Source: a virus. Taken from it: a stretch of DNA of 22,554 bases. Below are positions 6,758-14,309 of this stretch, one piece after another (position 1 is the first letter of the stretch; each line of letters opens with the position of its first letter). The stretch covers positions 1-22,554 of the IMG/VR virus record IMGVR_UViG_3300037504_000129; one strand, written 5' to 3'. Below the pieces are notes generated by a model, which was given only the letters and a program-made list of their open reading frames with translations, was not told the origin of the DNA and did no database searches. A program made the translations under genes and the position numbers.

Positions 6758-7344
6758 GAGGCGGAAAAGTATGCTGATACCTTGCAGGTGGCCGATGTGC
6801 CATCGCACGGATGATTGAAGTTTTCGTCTACCGACAACGACACGTCACTCCAATTCACGCAATCCTGCATGCTGTCGAAGTTGGTCTCAAATCGCCAGGC
6901 TATAAGGCATGGCGAGCTGCCAGTGCCGTCAAAACGCAGGTAGACCAGCATACTACCCTCGCTCGTAGCGGGGATATAGGAGTGCTGTAGATAGATTTCA
7001 CAACGACTACAATCGCCGTTGTAGGTGAAATCAAATTCCAGCCTCCATCTGGCTCTCCAGATATCATTGCCCCCCGCGTAGTCAACGTCAAGCACGCACT
7101 CTTCAAACGGAAGGATGAAATCCCCCGAATATTCCCCGCTGTCTGCGCAGCCGTCAGTACACTCGTAGCCTTCCTTGCCAACTAACCCAGAGACGGACAC
7201 CTTGACATAAGGTGGAGCCCTGCCGCTTGTACAGGCGCCACACTCGGGGTTCCCGTCGCACGGGCATTCGGCGCATTTGTAGACCCCCGCGCCGCTCTTT
7301 CGCAGGACCCCGTCGCCCGGATTCCGCCACACTTGCAGCGACAT
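6754..7344 (-). CDS. Cysteine-rich protein in the tail-tip region, function unknown
   Basis: This 196-residue protein has 14 cysteines, several in pairs (CAECPC, CGAC, CTDGC, CSRC). The body alternates hydrophobic and polar residues and contains many aromatics (for example WRARWRLEFDFTYN), suggesting beta structure. No signal peptide is apparent from the chosen start. The ATG at 7344 overlaps the upstream TAA by one base (TAATG). A start at 7401 would add a hydrophobic stretch but overlap the previous gene by 58 bases. Base use differs from neighbours: 6961-7020 is 29/60 and 7021-7080 is 31/60 G+C by hand count, against 44/60 at 17581-17640. This suggests more recent acquisition or different selection. 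It may be a secondary tail or fibre protein. Confidence 0.7.
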   Translation of the reverse strand: MSLQVWRNPGDGVLRKSGAGVYKCAECPCDGNPECGACTSGRAPPYVKVSVSGLVGKEGYECTDGCADSGEYSGDFILPFEECVLDVDYAGGNDIWRARWRLEFDFTYNGDCSRCEIYLQHSYIPATSEGSMLVYLRFDGTGSSPCLIAWRFETNFDSMQDCVNWSDVSLSVDENFNHPCDGTSATCKVSAYFSAS

Positions 7345-8240
7345 TATGCCCCAGATGAGGACCCAGATGAACACTCGCTCAATGGCACCCGCACGAAACA
7401 CCCGTCCTTGATCCCGAGCAAGTAGTCCACGTCATCAGCGTCGGTTTCCGCGGGGAACGCCTCGTCAGGAATACCGCCGAGGTTGTCGATGCAGTCCGCA
7501 TCCTCATCGTGGACCGGATTGAGGACAACTGCCCAAAACTTCGTGTTTTCCCAATCCCAGATGGCGACGATATCTGATCCGCTGGGCCCTTTGTAGTCCG
7601 TTTTTAGGTGGAAGTCATACACCGTCTCCGTATTGCCGTTAACCGCCGCCTCAGCCGAGCTGTCCTTGGTCAAGTCTTCGTTCAAAACGCCGATAAAACA
7701 GTTGGCGTTGAGGGAACCCAACCGCACCACGGCCCATTTCTCGCCGGTGCCCGACTCTTTCCAGAGGATTGTGGCCGAGCCGCTTGCGGCGCTCGCGAGC
7801 TTCTCGCTGTCGCCGACCGCTATGTCCGCGTAGCCGTGGCTGTCGTCCGTCACGTTGATTTTCACCGGCGTGACGCCCGAGAGCAGCGCAGGGGCCCAGT
7901 TGTCCTGGGCACATGGGGCCTGGAAGATCGCGAAACGCCCATCATCCCCCGAGGCTGGCGTGGCGCCGACAAACGGCGGACCGTTCTTGAAGGACTCAAG
8001 GTTGTCGCTCGGGCCGTACTTTGGCGATTGCAGGCCCACCACGGAGAAACGCGCGAGGTCGATGCCCGTGCCATTGTAGACGTTTAGCAAACCTGGCCTG
8101 GTTTGCGTATGACCGTAGCGCGTGCCAACCATCCGCATAAGCGCATCGACCTGTAGTCGCAACTCGCGCACCTCGTTGTGCGCGGCTGCCGATGGTCCGC
8201 GGTAGGGTTGGCCTGGTTGGACTCGCTTCAATGGGCTCAT
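7344..8240 (-). CDS. Probable tail-tip or fibre structural protein, function unknown
   Basis: This protein has 298 residues from the ATG at 8240, which follows the upstream TAA by one base. The N-terminus (MSPLKRVQPGQPYRG) leads into a short helix (HNEVRELRLQVDALMRM), as in trimerising tail proteins. The rest is predicted beta-rich: RPGLLNVYNGTGIDLARFSV, then an IAVGDSEKLASAASGSAT block and a KWAVVRLG strand, and a Ser/Gly-rich end (CSSGSSSGA). No enzyme motif is visible. Position two genes after the tape measure suggests a distal tail or fibre component. I recall similar sequences only as hypothetical proteins in planctomycete-like phages. An in-frame ATG at 8306 would overlap the previous gene by 65 bases. 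Confidence 0.75.
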   Translation of the reverse strand: MSPLKRVQPGQPYRGPSAAAHNEVRELRLQVDALMRMVGTRYGHTQTRPGLLNVYNGTGIDLARFSVVGLQSPKYGPSDNLESFKNGPPFVGATPASGDDGRFAIFQAPCAQDNWAPALLSGVTPVKINVTDDSHGYADIAVGDSEKLASAASGSATILWKESGTGEKWAVVRLGSLNANCFIGVLNEDLTKDSSAEAAVNGNTETVYDFHLKTDYKGPSGSDIVAIWDWENTKFWAVVLNPVHDEDADCIDNLGGIPDEAFPAETDADDVDYLLGIKDGCFVRVPLSECSSGSSSGA

Positions 8241-8241
8241 C

Positions 8242-9060
8242 TTAGCTCCAGGGATCGGGCAGGCCGAGGCTCGACCAGTCCGTCGCATCGTAGACTCGTT
8301 CGACATGCGCGGCCAGCGGACGGCTGGTGAGCGTTTTGCTCACATCGTCATCCTCCTGCTGGTACTCGATCCACAGGTAGTCGTGGCCTTTTTTTTCGGC
8401 GACGGTGATATCGTCGCCGACGGCAATGTTGCTCTCGGTTCTGCTGGAGGCGAACCGAAACGTCAACGCCACCGGCTCTTCGCCGCGCTTGGCCCCGGAG
8501 ACGCCGAGCAAAAGCAGCTCGTAGGATTCCCAAATCCGAAACGCGCCGCTGTTCATCGTCGCGACCCGCTGCTCCAGCGTCTCGATGTAGGAGTGCGACG
8601 CCACCGTTTCGTAGGCAACGTAGTGCGTTTCCTCCCACGTAAATACCGGGACAATGATGTCGGTGCCGTCGACCGTGACGCCAGAGCCATCGCGGCGCAC
8701 GCCGATCGCGCCCTTGTGGTCCGGCGCGGTTTCGCCGTCGGGAGCGTAACTGGCGATGTGCTCGACGGCCTGCGTGATATGTAGCGTTTCGCTGCCGATC
8801 TCGAACGACCAACTCACGTCGCCCGACTCGCCCTGCTCGGCGACGCCATACTGTACCTCGGCCTTCCAAATCGAATCGCCGACCTCGCGCACCCGCACGT
8901 TTTGCTTGACCAACCCGCCCCATATGCTGGCCGTCGCCGCGGCCGCGAGGCTATACGCGGTGGTCTTGTCGTCCGTGCCTGTGATTTGCAGTCGGCGCCG
9001 GCCCGAGGGGCTCTGACCGCGCGCTAGCTCCTGGCCGATTTCCTCGATCACCACGCTCAT
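8242..9060 (-). CDS. Probable distal tail structural protein, function unknown
   Basis: This 272-residue protein is encoded directly after the tape measure gene, the position of distal-tail proteins in siphoviruses. The ATG at 9060 forms an ATGA overlap with the tape measure stop; an in-frame start at 9069 is possible. The protein is rich in short beta-strand patterns (WSFEIGSETLHITQ, DIIVPVFTWEETHYVAYE, EPVALTFRFASSR). Small, evenly spread charged residues and a lack of Cys fit a virion protein. I do not recognise a Dit or baseplate-hub signature, so the role is inferred from position. Confidence 0.75.
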   Translation of the reverse strand: MSVVIEEIGQELARGQSPSGRRRLQITGTDDKTTAYSLAAAATASIWGGLVKQNVRVREVGDSIWKAEVQYGVAEQGESGDVSWSFEIGSETLHITQAVEHIASYAPDGETAPDHKGAIGVRRDGSGVTVDGTDIIVPVFTWEETHYVAYETVASHSYIETLEQRVATMNSGAFRIWESYELLLLGVSGAKRGEEPVALTFRFASSRTESNIAVGDDITVAEKKGHDYLWIEYQQEDDDVSKTLTSRPLAAHVERVYDATDWSSLGLPDPWS

Positions 9061-10667
9061 GGTTGCCACACGGGCTGTCCGCCCGCCTCCAGTTCGTCGG
9101 CCATCCGCTCGGTGTTATCGGCCGTCTTTTCAGTCGCCTTGGCCGTTCGCTCGGCCGCGTTGCCACCGAGGCCCAGTAGTTCGGCCGCCCGCGCCGAGAA
9201 CGTCCCCGCGGCGCCGGTGGGGCCCGTGTACGGCGCGCCAGCCGCCTCGAAGGTCATCGTTACCGGGTCGCGTCGCAGGTTGCGATCGGCCGTCTTGATC
9301 TCCTGCTCCGTCGCATCGGCTTCGGGCTGCACTGCCAGCAGTTGATCGAGTTCCTTGCGCAGCCGCGCCGCCTCTTGCCGAAACGGTTTCAGCGCGCGCT
9401 CGGATTCTTCAATGTCTTTGAGGAACTGCTGAAACAACGCCTCGCTATCGGCAAACGGATCGAGCCATTCCTGTAACCCGAGCTTGACCTGCGCGATGAA
9501 CTTATCCCATATTTGTTGCAGTGCCGTGGTGCCTTCGAGCCACGCCAATCGCAGCGCGGTCCACATGATGTCGGCCGCCCGCTTCATGTCGCCTGCCTTG
9601 ATCGCGTCGACGATCCCGCCCAAGACGCGCTTCACGGTGTCGGCCATCTTTGAGAATCGCGTGCCGAACAGTGACGCGATCTTTTCCCCGATGCCGCGCA
9701 GATCGACGAACGCCGCCACCAGGGCAATCACGCCCGCGACCAGCAAACCAACCGGCGACAGAAGAATACCGAGGATCGTCGACACCACGCCGAGCGCTGC
9801 GCCGACGCCGCTGATCGCCAGACCGAGGGCGGCGAATGCCGTGCCGGCCACCACGACGCCGGCCGCTACCGCAGCAACAGTAACGGTAAGCTCGCGGTTT
9901 TCGTCTATCCACGTTATCAGCGGATCGACCACCTTTGTGATCGTTTCTGCTAGGCTCGTCAGGGCTGGAGCCAATGCCGCGCCGATCCGCACGGTCGCCT
10001 GCTTCAAAGCGCCGGTAAGCGTATTCCACGCCTCTTGCATGGCCGTAGCGGCCTTGGCGTCCTCTTCGCTCCAGGCGGCAACGCCTTCGAGTGATTCGCG
10101 TAGTTCGTCGCCGCCCTTGGCCAGCAACGGCAGTATCCGAAACGCATCACCCCCGAAGATTTCATCGGCTATGAATTGCCGCTGCGACGTGGGCAGGTCG
10201 TTGAGGATGTCGGCCAGCTTGGCGAATTGCTCGCCAACGGGGAGCTTGGCGAATTGCTGGGCGTCGATGCCTAGCTTCTCGAACGTGTCGCTCAATGGCC
10301 CAGTGCCGTCGCGCACCGCCTCGCCAAGGCGGAGTTGCAGCTCCTCGACACTGCCCGAAATATCGTCGACCTCCACGCCGGCGCGCTGTGCCACTTTCAC
10401 GAGTCGGGAAATGTCTTCCACGGGTTGGCCGGTCGCTTTGGACAGGCGATCCATCGCGCTGCCTACACTGGCGAATGTGCGAGCTGCGCCGAGAAACGGA
10501 GCAAGCGCTGCGCCCCCGACACCGGCGATCTTCGCGCCCATCGCGGTGACCGACGTGCCCCACTGTGTTAGTTGCCGCGAGGCCGCGTTCAGTCCGCGCG
10601 TCAACCGCGAGCGCTGCGTGAATAGCTCGACGTAGGCCGCACCCGCTTTGATGTCGCCCGCTGCCAT
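9057..10667 (-). CDS. Tail tape measure protein
   Basis: Tape measure proteins set tail length and are packed in the tail tube, then pass into the host membrane on infection. This one has 536 residues. The first 100 contain the short-helix pattern common to the family (GLNAASRQLTQWGTSV, SKATGQPVEDISRLVKVAQRAGV). A long hydrophobic stretch spans about 261-323 with possible transmembrane helices. The C-terminus has a coiled-coil-like run (RTAKATEKTADNTERMADEL). By the usual rule of about 1.5 angstrom per residue, the tail would be near 80 nm, fairly short for a siphovirus. It follows the two tail chaperone genes by 3 bases, as in lambda-like phages. Confidence in the family is high; the start (ATG 10667) is clear. 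Confidence 0.92.
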   Translation of the reverse strand: MAAGDIKAGAAYVELFTQRSRLTRGLNAASRQLTQWGTSVTAMGAKIAGVGGAALAPFLGAARTFASVGSAMDRLSKATGQPVEDISRLVKVAQRAGVEVDDISGSVEELQLRLGEAVRDGTGPLSDTFEKLGIDAQQFAKLPVGEQFAKLADILNDLPTSQRQFIADEIFGGDAFRILPLLAKGGDELRESLEGVAAWSEEDAKAATAMQEAWNTLTGALKQATVRIGAALAPALTSLAETITKVVDPLITWIDENRELTVTVAAVAAGVVVAGTAFAALGLAISGVGAALGVVSTILGILLSPVGLLVAGVIALVAAFVDLRGIGEKIASLFGTRFSKMADTVKRVLGGIVDAIKAGDMKRAADIMWTALRLAWLEGTTALQQIWDKFIAQVKLGLQEWLDPFADSEALFQQFLKDIEESERALKPFRQEAARLRKELDQLLAVQPEADATEQEIKTADRNLRRDPVTMTFEAAGAPYTGPTGAAGTFSARAAELLGLGGNAAERTAKATEKTADNTERMADELEAGGQPVWQP

Positions 10668-10670
10668 GGC

Positions 10671-10883
10671 TTACCGCTTGGGAAAGGCTTGCTCCAGGAA
10701 TCGCCGGTCGGCGTCGCTGGCCGGCTTCGGTTGGCGTTTCGACCCGCCCAACACCCACGGACACAACTCGTTGACTGGGATCGCATCGCTTTTTTTCGAA
10801 TCGCGAAACGCATTGTGCAACTGCGCGCACACGGCGAAGGTGTGATTCCAACGCATCCGGTCGGCCTGCTCGGCCATCCACAT
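10671..10883 (-). CDS. Second tail assembly chaperone (gpT-like position)
   Basis: From the ATG at 10883 this is a 70-residue protein with MWMAEQADRMRWNHTFAV and HNAFRDSKKSD. This pattern (W-M-A-E..., then N-x-x-R-D-x-K-K) is common in small proteins encoded just before tape measure genes. The ATG shares its A with the stop of the upstream gene (TGATG). The frame is -1 relative to that gene and stays open upstream to 11066, and the extra in-frame residues (FAGW near 10955 and GYSLREL just before the ATG) look like part of the same domain. The true product may therefore be made by a -1 frameshift, as lambda gpGT is, or from an internal start. A run of seven A's on the coding strand lies at 10790-10796. 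Confidence 0.7.
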   Translation of the reverse strand: MWMAEQADRMRWNHTFAVCAQLHNAFRDSKKSDAIPVNELCPWVLGGSKRQPKPASDADRRFLEQAFPKR

Positions 10884-11404
10884 CAGTTCCCGTAGACTGT
10901 AGCCGTGGGGTTCGACGCCGGCGACGGCGGCCCATCGACAGCAACTTTGCCAACCTGCGAAAGGATCGTATCGAACCGTTCTTGCATTGCCGGGCTGGTC
11001 ATCGTCTCCGCGCCCCGCTTGACGGCCGCGTCGATCAGTTGCCGCGTTTTCTCGATCGCCTCGCAAACGTCGGGCCTCTTCAGGCCGCGGAAAAAATCCG
11101 CTAGTGCGGCCTCCAACGCCGCATGTGCCGCCTCGAGCGTTTCCCCGCCGAGCCGCGCGGCGAACTGCTCATCACTCAAACCGCGGTCGTCCGCCTGTGG
11201 CTTGCAGACGACATACAGCACGTCGACGGCGTACATGATGTCGGTGGCCAACCGGATCAACGGCGCCTGGCTGCTGTCGCTCTCGTCCGGGGACACCAGC
11301 GGGTTGCCCAGATCGACTCGGAGCAACTGCGCGACCCTCCGCAACGTGGCCGCCGTAATCGTCACGTCCCAGGCTGTTTGCTGGGTGTCGATGAATTGTG
11401 CCAT
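10883..11404 (-). CDS. Tail assembly chaperone (gpG-like position)
   Basis: This 173-residue, acidic, largely helical protein sits between the tail tube genes and the tape measure gene, the place of lambda gpG. Examples of its helices are ITAATLRRVAQLLRV, EAAHAALEAALADFFRGL and VCEAIEKTRQLIDAAVKRG. The C-terminus (after about 155) turns Pro-rich (DGPPSPASNP) over the part that overlaps the next open frame. ATG at 11404 follows a GAGG sequence. The role is inferred from order and from the -1 frame relation to the next gene, not from a diagnostic motif. Confidence 0.7.
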   Translation of the reverse strand: MAQFIDTQQTAWDVTITAATLRRVAQLLRVDLGNPLVSPDESDSSQAPLIRLATDIMYAVDVLYVVCKPQADDRGLSDEQFAARLGGETLEAAHAALEAALADFFRGLKRPDVCEAIEKTRQLIDAAVKRGAETMTSPAMQERFDTILSQVGKVAVDGPPSPASNPTATVYGN

Positions 11405-11423
11405 TTCGCCTCGTCCTGCTGCG

Positions 11424-12086
11424 TTACGGCGTCGAGTCGAATAGCGCCGCCGCCTTGACGGTTGCCGCGTTGCTCGAATCGCCGTTGGAAACTTTCAGCT
11501 TGTAGATCATATTGCCGGTGAGCGGATTGCTCAGGTTTTGCCGGCTCTTGTAAGACCACTCTTCGTTGGCCGCCAGCACGGCCGAGGTGATCGTCGCGCT
11601 GCCCGAACCAGGCGCGTCTTCCAGCTCAAAGTGCCCCTTGCGCGTCGACTGGATCACGCACAGCTCGCAGTCATCGCCATCGAAGACAAAATCGACCTCG
11701 GTTTGCACGTCGGCCGTGACCGCCGTATCCTGAGCCGGCAACGCACTGACCGCTGCGCTGGTTGGCGCCGCCGAATCGAACGACGCCCCGGTGAACGGCA
11801 CGCTCGTGCCAGACACGGTGCCCACCGTGCACCCGTGTGCACAATGGACGTAGCCGTTGGCGTCGGTCCAAAAAATGTCGATCGTGTTGCCAGTGACGAT
11901 GCCGTGCCCGGAACCGAGCGTGAGCGTGCCGGCCGTGTCGCTGGTCCGCGCCGACAGGGTGCCCGAGGCGGCTGCGGGGAGGCTGATCGACCCGGCCGAC
12001 ACCTGCCCGTCGGCCGTCCGCTCGGTGGTTCCGCTGATCGACACGCCGCCGATCGAGACGCTGAGTCGCTGAGTAATCGTGGGCAT
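11424..12086 (-). CDS. Probable tail or virion protein, beta-rich, function unknown
   Basis: This 220-residue protein is rich in Ser, Thr, Ala and Gly. The N-terminus repeats short strands (RLSVSIGGVSISGTTER, GSISLPAAASGTLSAR) and the centre has a segment around GHGIVTGNTIDIFWTDANG. Two Cys pairs are visible: CAHGC (about 82-86) and CELC (about 139-142). It lies between the tail-tube candidate and the chaperones, so a second tail tube, a tube-associated or a virion decoration protein is likely. AGGAG precedes the ATG at 12086 at good spacing. I do not recognise a named family. Confidence 0.7.
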   Translation of the reverse strand: MPTITQRLSVSIGGVSISGTTERTADGQVSAGSISLPAAASGTLSARTSDTAGTLTLGSGHGIVTGNTIDIFWTDANGYVHCAHGCTVGTVSGTSVPFTGASFDSAAPTSAAVSALPAQDTAVTADVQTEVDFVFDGDDCELCVIQSTRKGHFELEDAPGSGSATITSAVLAANEEWSYKSRQNLSNPLTGNMIYKLKVSNGDSSNAATVKAAALFDSTP

Positions 12087-12101
12087 GTCGCGCTCCTGTG
12101 C

Positions 12102-12521
12102 TTACTGCCAAACGGGATCGCGCGATTCGTCGGTCGGCACCGCCGTCACGCTGTAGGTGATGAATTGCGTGTTCGTCTCAGAGCGGCTGAACTCGGTAAT
12201 GTAATAGTCGGCGTCGAGTCCCTTGCCGCTGGACGCATCCGTGGGATACAGCGCCAGGCGCGTCTTGTCGTAGGCGGCCGACTCCAGCGCCGCGACAAAC
12301 GCATCGCCCTCCTTATCCGCCACGTCGAACGTGAGCGTTGGCTCCAGCACGGTGGGCTTTTTCGTGACGAAGCTTTTCCCGCGCTCGACGGCCTCGGCCG
12401 TCCGCGCGGACAGTTGCACCCGGACGTTATCCACATTCGACGCCTCGGTGTCCGCCTGGCTGCCGGCGTCCCCGTAGTAAAACACGCCGTCCAAGCCAAT
12501 GCGGCGATCTCCAGCGGCCAT
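12102..12521 (-). CDS. Major tail tube protein candidate
   Basis: This 139-residue protein begins with a short polar lead (MAAGDRRIGLDGVFYYG). It has the strand-rich core expected of tail tube subunits: NVRVQLSARTAEAVERGK, TLTFDVADKEGDAFVAAL, and a C-terminal strand TQFITYSVTAVPTD. The residues Ser, Thr and charged side chains dominate, as in other tube proteins. The gene follows the neck and tail-completion genes and precedes the chaperone and tape measure genes, the usual place. AGGAG lies 8 bases before the ATG. The assignment rests mainly on order and general pattern; the next gene downstream is an alternative tube candidate. Confidence 0.72.
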   Translation of the reverse strand: MAAGDRRIGLDGVFYYGDAGSQADTEASNVDNVRVQLSARTAEAVERGKSFVTKKPTVLEPTLTFDVADKEGDAFVAALESAAYDKTRLALYPTDASSGKGLDADYYITEFSRSETNTQFITYSVTAVPTDESRDPVWQ

Positions 12522-12597
12522 CAGTGCGCTCCTGTTTCAGGTGGCGCCGCATCGCCGTCTGGTTTCGCCCCCGGTGATCAGCCGGGCTGGCGTGTCG

Positions 12598-12993
12598 TTA
12601 TCGTTTGATGCTGCCGGCCCAATGCCTTGGCAAGCGTGGTGCCGTTTCTTGCAGCGCGGGCCGCATAAACGGTCGCGCCGGATAGTCTTGCTGTTTGTAT
12701 CGTCCGCCGTGCTCGTGCGCGGCGGCTGCCTGGCCCATCATTGTGGCCGTCGGACCGATCACCGCCGCCTGCTTGTGCTTGTCGACCGCGTACAAGATCG
12801 CCCGCGCCCGCTTGAGCTTGCCCTTGGGCGACGAAGGCGGCTGCCCCGGACGGCTCGGGCGCTTGCGTCGTCGAATACTTTTTCTCGCGGCCTTGCGGAT
12901 CGCGGCCGCCGCGTGGCCAAGGCTGGTAATGCTCGCCTTGCGTGCCGCCCGATCGATCTTACGCGCGTCAAAATGCGTCCTGCCTCGAATCAC
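12598..12993 (-). CDS. Neck or tail-completion protein, HK97 gp10-like
   Basis: This 131-residue basic protein has an N-terminal helix (RKIDRAARKASITSLGHAAAAIRKAARKSI), a Pro-rich segment (RPGQPPSSPKG) and a C-terminal block with EHGG and YPARPFMRPALQE. This order is common in the HK97 gp10 / tail-completion group that links tail to head. I chose the GTG at 12993, which forms a GTGA overlap with the upstream stop and follows GGAGGG. The ATG at 13104 would overlap the previous gene by 115 bases. The many Arg and Lys residues may bind DNA or the packed tube. The assignment fits both the sequence pattern and the gene order. Confidence 0.75.
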   Translation of the reverse strand: MIRGRTHFDARKIDRAARKASITSLGHAAAAIRKAARKSIRRRKRPSRPGQPPSSPKGKLKRARAILYAVDKHKQAAVIGPTATMMGQAAAAHEHGGRYKQQDYPARPFMRPALQETAPRLPRHWAGSIKR

Positions 12994-13439
12994 TGCCGCG
13001 CCCTCCACGTTGTGCGGATCACGCCCGTGAACGCGCGGTGATCCTCCAAGTGCTCGCGCGCCACGGCCGAATCCGCCCCAGGAACCAACGCCCGCTCCAT
13101 GCAAATCACGTTGATCGACCCGGCCGACAGCGCCGCCTGGCGGAAGTGCTCGACGATTTCCTCGACCAACACCAGCAACGCATCCACATCGTCGTTGTCG
13201 TACTGGGCCGGCAGTTTTTTTTGCACGGCTACATCAACGTCGACCTGTCGATCGTCCACGTCGCGCGCCACGGTGTTCCACTGCGCCGGCCCCGGCGTGA
13301 CCGACACGCGCAACGTCGACAGCTCCGACTCGGTATAGCGCACCTGATACAATCGCTGTGCGGTAAACGTCTGCGACAGGCTGGCCCCGTTGAGGCTAGT
13401 GACCATCGCGTCGCACAAATCGGCAATCAGGCTGCTCAT
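12990..13439 (-). CDS. Neck / tail terminator protein candidate
   Basis: This 149-residue protein has features of small neck and tail-terminator proteins: an N-terminal helix (SLIADLCDAMVTSLNG), then beta strands (LSTLRVSVTPGPAQW, RQVDVDVAVQKKL) and a helix with a run of acidic residues (DDVDALLVLVEEIVEHFRQAAL). It starts with an ATGA overlap to the upstream connector gene and ends in a GTGA overlap with the gp10-like gene. Position between connector and tail-completion genes supports a head-tail joining role. No diagnostic motif is visible. Confidence 0.68.
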   Translation of the reverse strand: MSSLIADLCDAMVTSLNGASLSQTFTAQRLYQVRYTESELSTLRVSVTPGPAQWNTVARDVDDRQVDVDVAVQKKLPAQYDNDDVDALLVLVEEIVEHFRQAALSAGSINVICMERALVPGADSAVAREHLEDHRAFTGVIRTTWRARQ

Positions 13440-13819
13440 GTCGTTTCAATCAGTTTGGTATGGACTCGCAATACATGGCGTTGCGGATCGCAAAACCGGT
13501 AGCACTGGCTATCGCCTAGCGGCATCACCTCATAGGTTTTCAGCGTGCCGTCTTCCCCGTCCAGTTCCTCGATGCGATCACCCGGCGCGGGCAGCGTCCG
13601 CCCGCCATCAAGCACGAGCCTGTCGGCCCGAAAGATGTAATCGCGATCGGTATACCGGAGTACCATGCCGCTCGTGTCGTCGACCTGGTACTCCGTGCGT
13701 CCCAACGTGGCGCGAATCGAGCACGCCGCGCCGCTGCGCGTGTAGCGGACCGTGCGGCTCAGGTGGCGCTCGAATTGTTCGCCGAGCCATCGGGCCCCGC
13801 GACTCAGCAAATCGCCCAC
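13436..13819 (-). CDS. Head-closure / head-tail connector candidate
   Basis: This 127-residue protein is predicted as a small beta-barrel: VRYTRSGAACSIRATLGR, GMVLRYTDRDYIFRAD, TLPAPGDRIEELDG and LKTYEVMPLGDSQ form successive strands. The segment DYIFRADRLVLDGGRTLPAP resembles the core of small head-closure proteins. Position after the DUF2190-like decoration gene and before the tail terminator candidate supports this. GTG at 13819 is the start, preceded by GGAGAG. An alternative internal start is unlikely because of the good ribosome site. Confidence 0.65.
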   Translation of the reverse strand: MGDLLSRGARWLGEQFERHLSRTVRYTRSGAACSIRATLGRTEYQVDDTSGMVLRYTDRDYIFRADRLVLDGGRTLPAPGDRIEELDGEDGTLKTYEVMPLGDSQCYRFCDPQRHVLRVHTKLIETT

Positions 13820-13831
13820 CGTGTCTCTCCG

Positions 13832-14212
13832 TTACGCGCCACTCTCGGTGTGGCCGCCACTGACCGCGAAGTCCGGCGCGTAGCCCAGCCGCACGTACAC
13901 GGTACTGTCCGACTGCGCAGCCGCCTTGACGCACTTGCCGATCCAGAGGTTCGCACCCGACTCGCTGTCGCTGTTGACGGTCGCCTCGGCCTCGTCCCAG
14001 AACAGATCGGTGCCGACGGTGTAGGCGACGTTAGTTGCCTTGGGAAACGAATACACGCCGGTCAGTGCCAGCGCGCCTTTTTCGCTTGCGGCGATGTCCG
14101 TTTTTGCAACGCCGATCATGTCGTTCTGGACGACGATGTCCCCGGCCGTCACGGCGGCGCTAGGCGTGTAGTCGATCGCGTCGCCATCGTAGATGAAAGT
14201 TGCCGTGGCCAC
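13832..14212 (-). CDS. DUF2190-like capsid decoration protein
   Basis: This 126-residue protein follows the major capsid gene and has the pattern of DUF2190 proteins, thought to decorate capsids. The N-terminal strand (ATFIYDGDAIDYTPSAAV) leads to AGDIVVQNDMIGVAKTDI and EKGALALTGVYSFPKATN, with a closing strand VYVRLGYAP. It begins with GTG at 14212, after AGGAG at a 7-base spacing. The C-terminal tail is short and Gly/Ser-rich. The role as capsid cement is inferred from family memory and position. Confidence 0.82.
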   Translation of the reverse strand: MATATFIYDGDAIDYTPSAAVTAGDIVVQNDMIGVAKTDIAASEKGALALTGVYSFPKATNVAYTVGTDLFWDEAEATVNSDSESGANLWIGKCVKAAAQSDSTVYVRLGYAPDFAVSGGHTESGA

Positions 14213-14309
14213 GGTAATGCTCCTGGTATTGGTAGTGTTTGGTAATCGGGTAACTGCGCGGCGACCGGGGCGGGCGTCCCTGCCTCACCCCGGCGCCAAG
14301 CAGCAGGGG
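14213..14309 (-). other. Intergenic gap after the capsid gene with a GC-rich hairpin
   Basis: These 97 bases separate the capsid and decoration genes, the longest coding gap apart from 18054-18251. Arms at 14260-14270 and 14288-14297 can pair over 10 bp with one bulged base and a 17-base loop. No T-run follows on the minus strand, so this is not a classical terminator; it could protect the capsid mRNA 3' end or tune expression. The AGGAG of the decoration gene lies at its downstream end. I see no small gene here. Confidence 0.45.

Noticed and set aside
5448-6818. Plus-strand open frame (456 codons) opposite the first glycosyltransferase
   Set aside because: Shadow of a well-supported minus-strand gene; no plausible ribosome site or domain.
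8389-8396. T8 on the plus strand (A8 on the mRNA) as a frameshift or sequencing-error site
   Set aside because: The reading frame continues normally on both sides (EKKGHD), so nothing suggests a slip or an error. The same holds for T8 at 13215-13222 (QKKLP).
10601-10813. Minus-strand frame of 70 codons spanning the end of the second chaperone and the tape measure start
   Set aside because: It overlaps both real genes in another frame and has an Arg/Ser-rich shadow composition.
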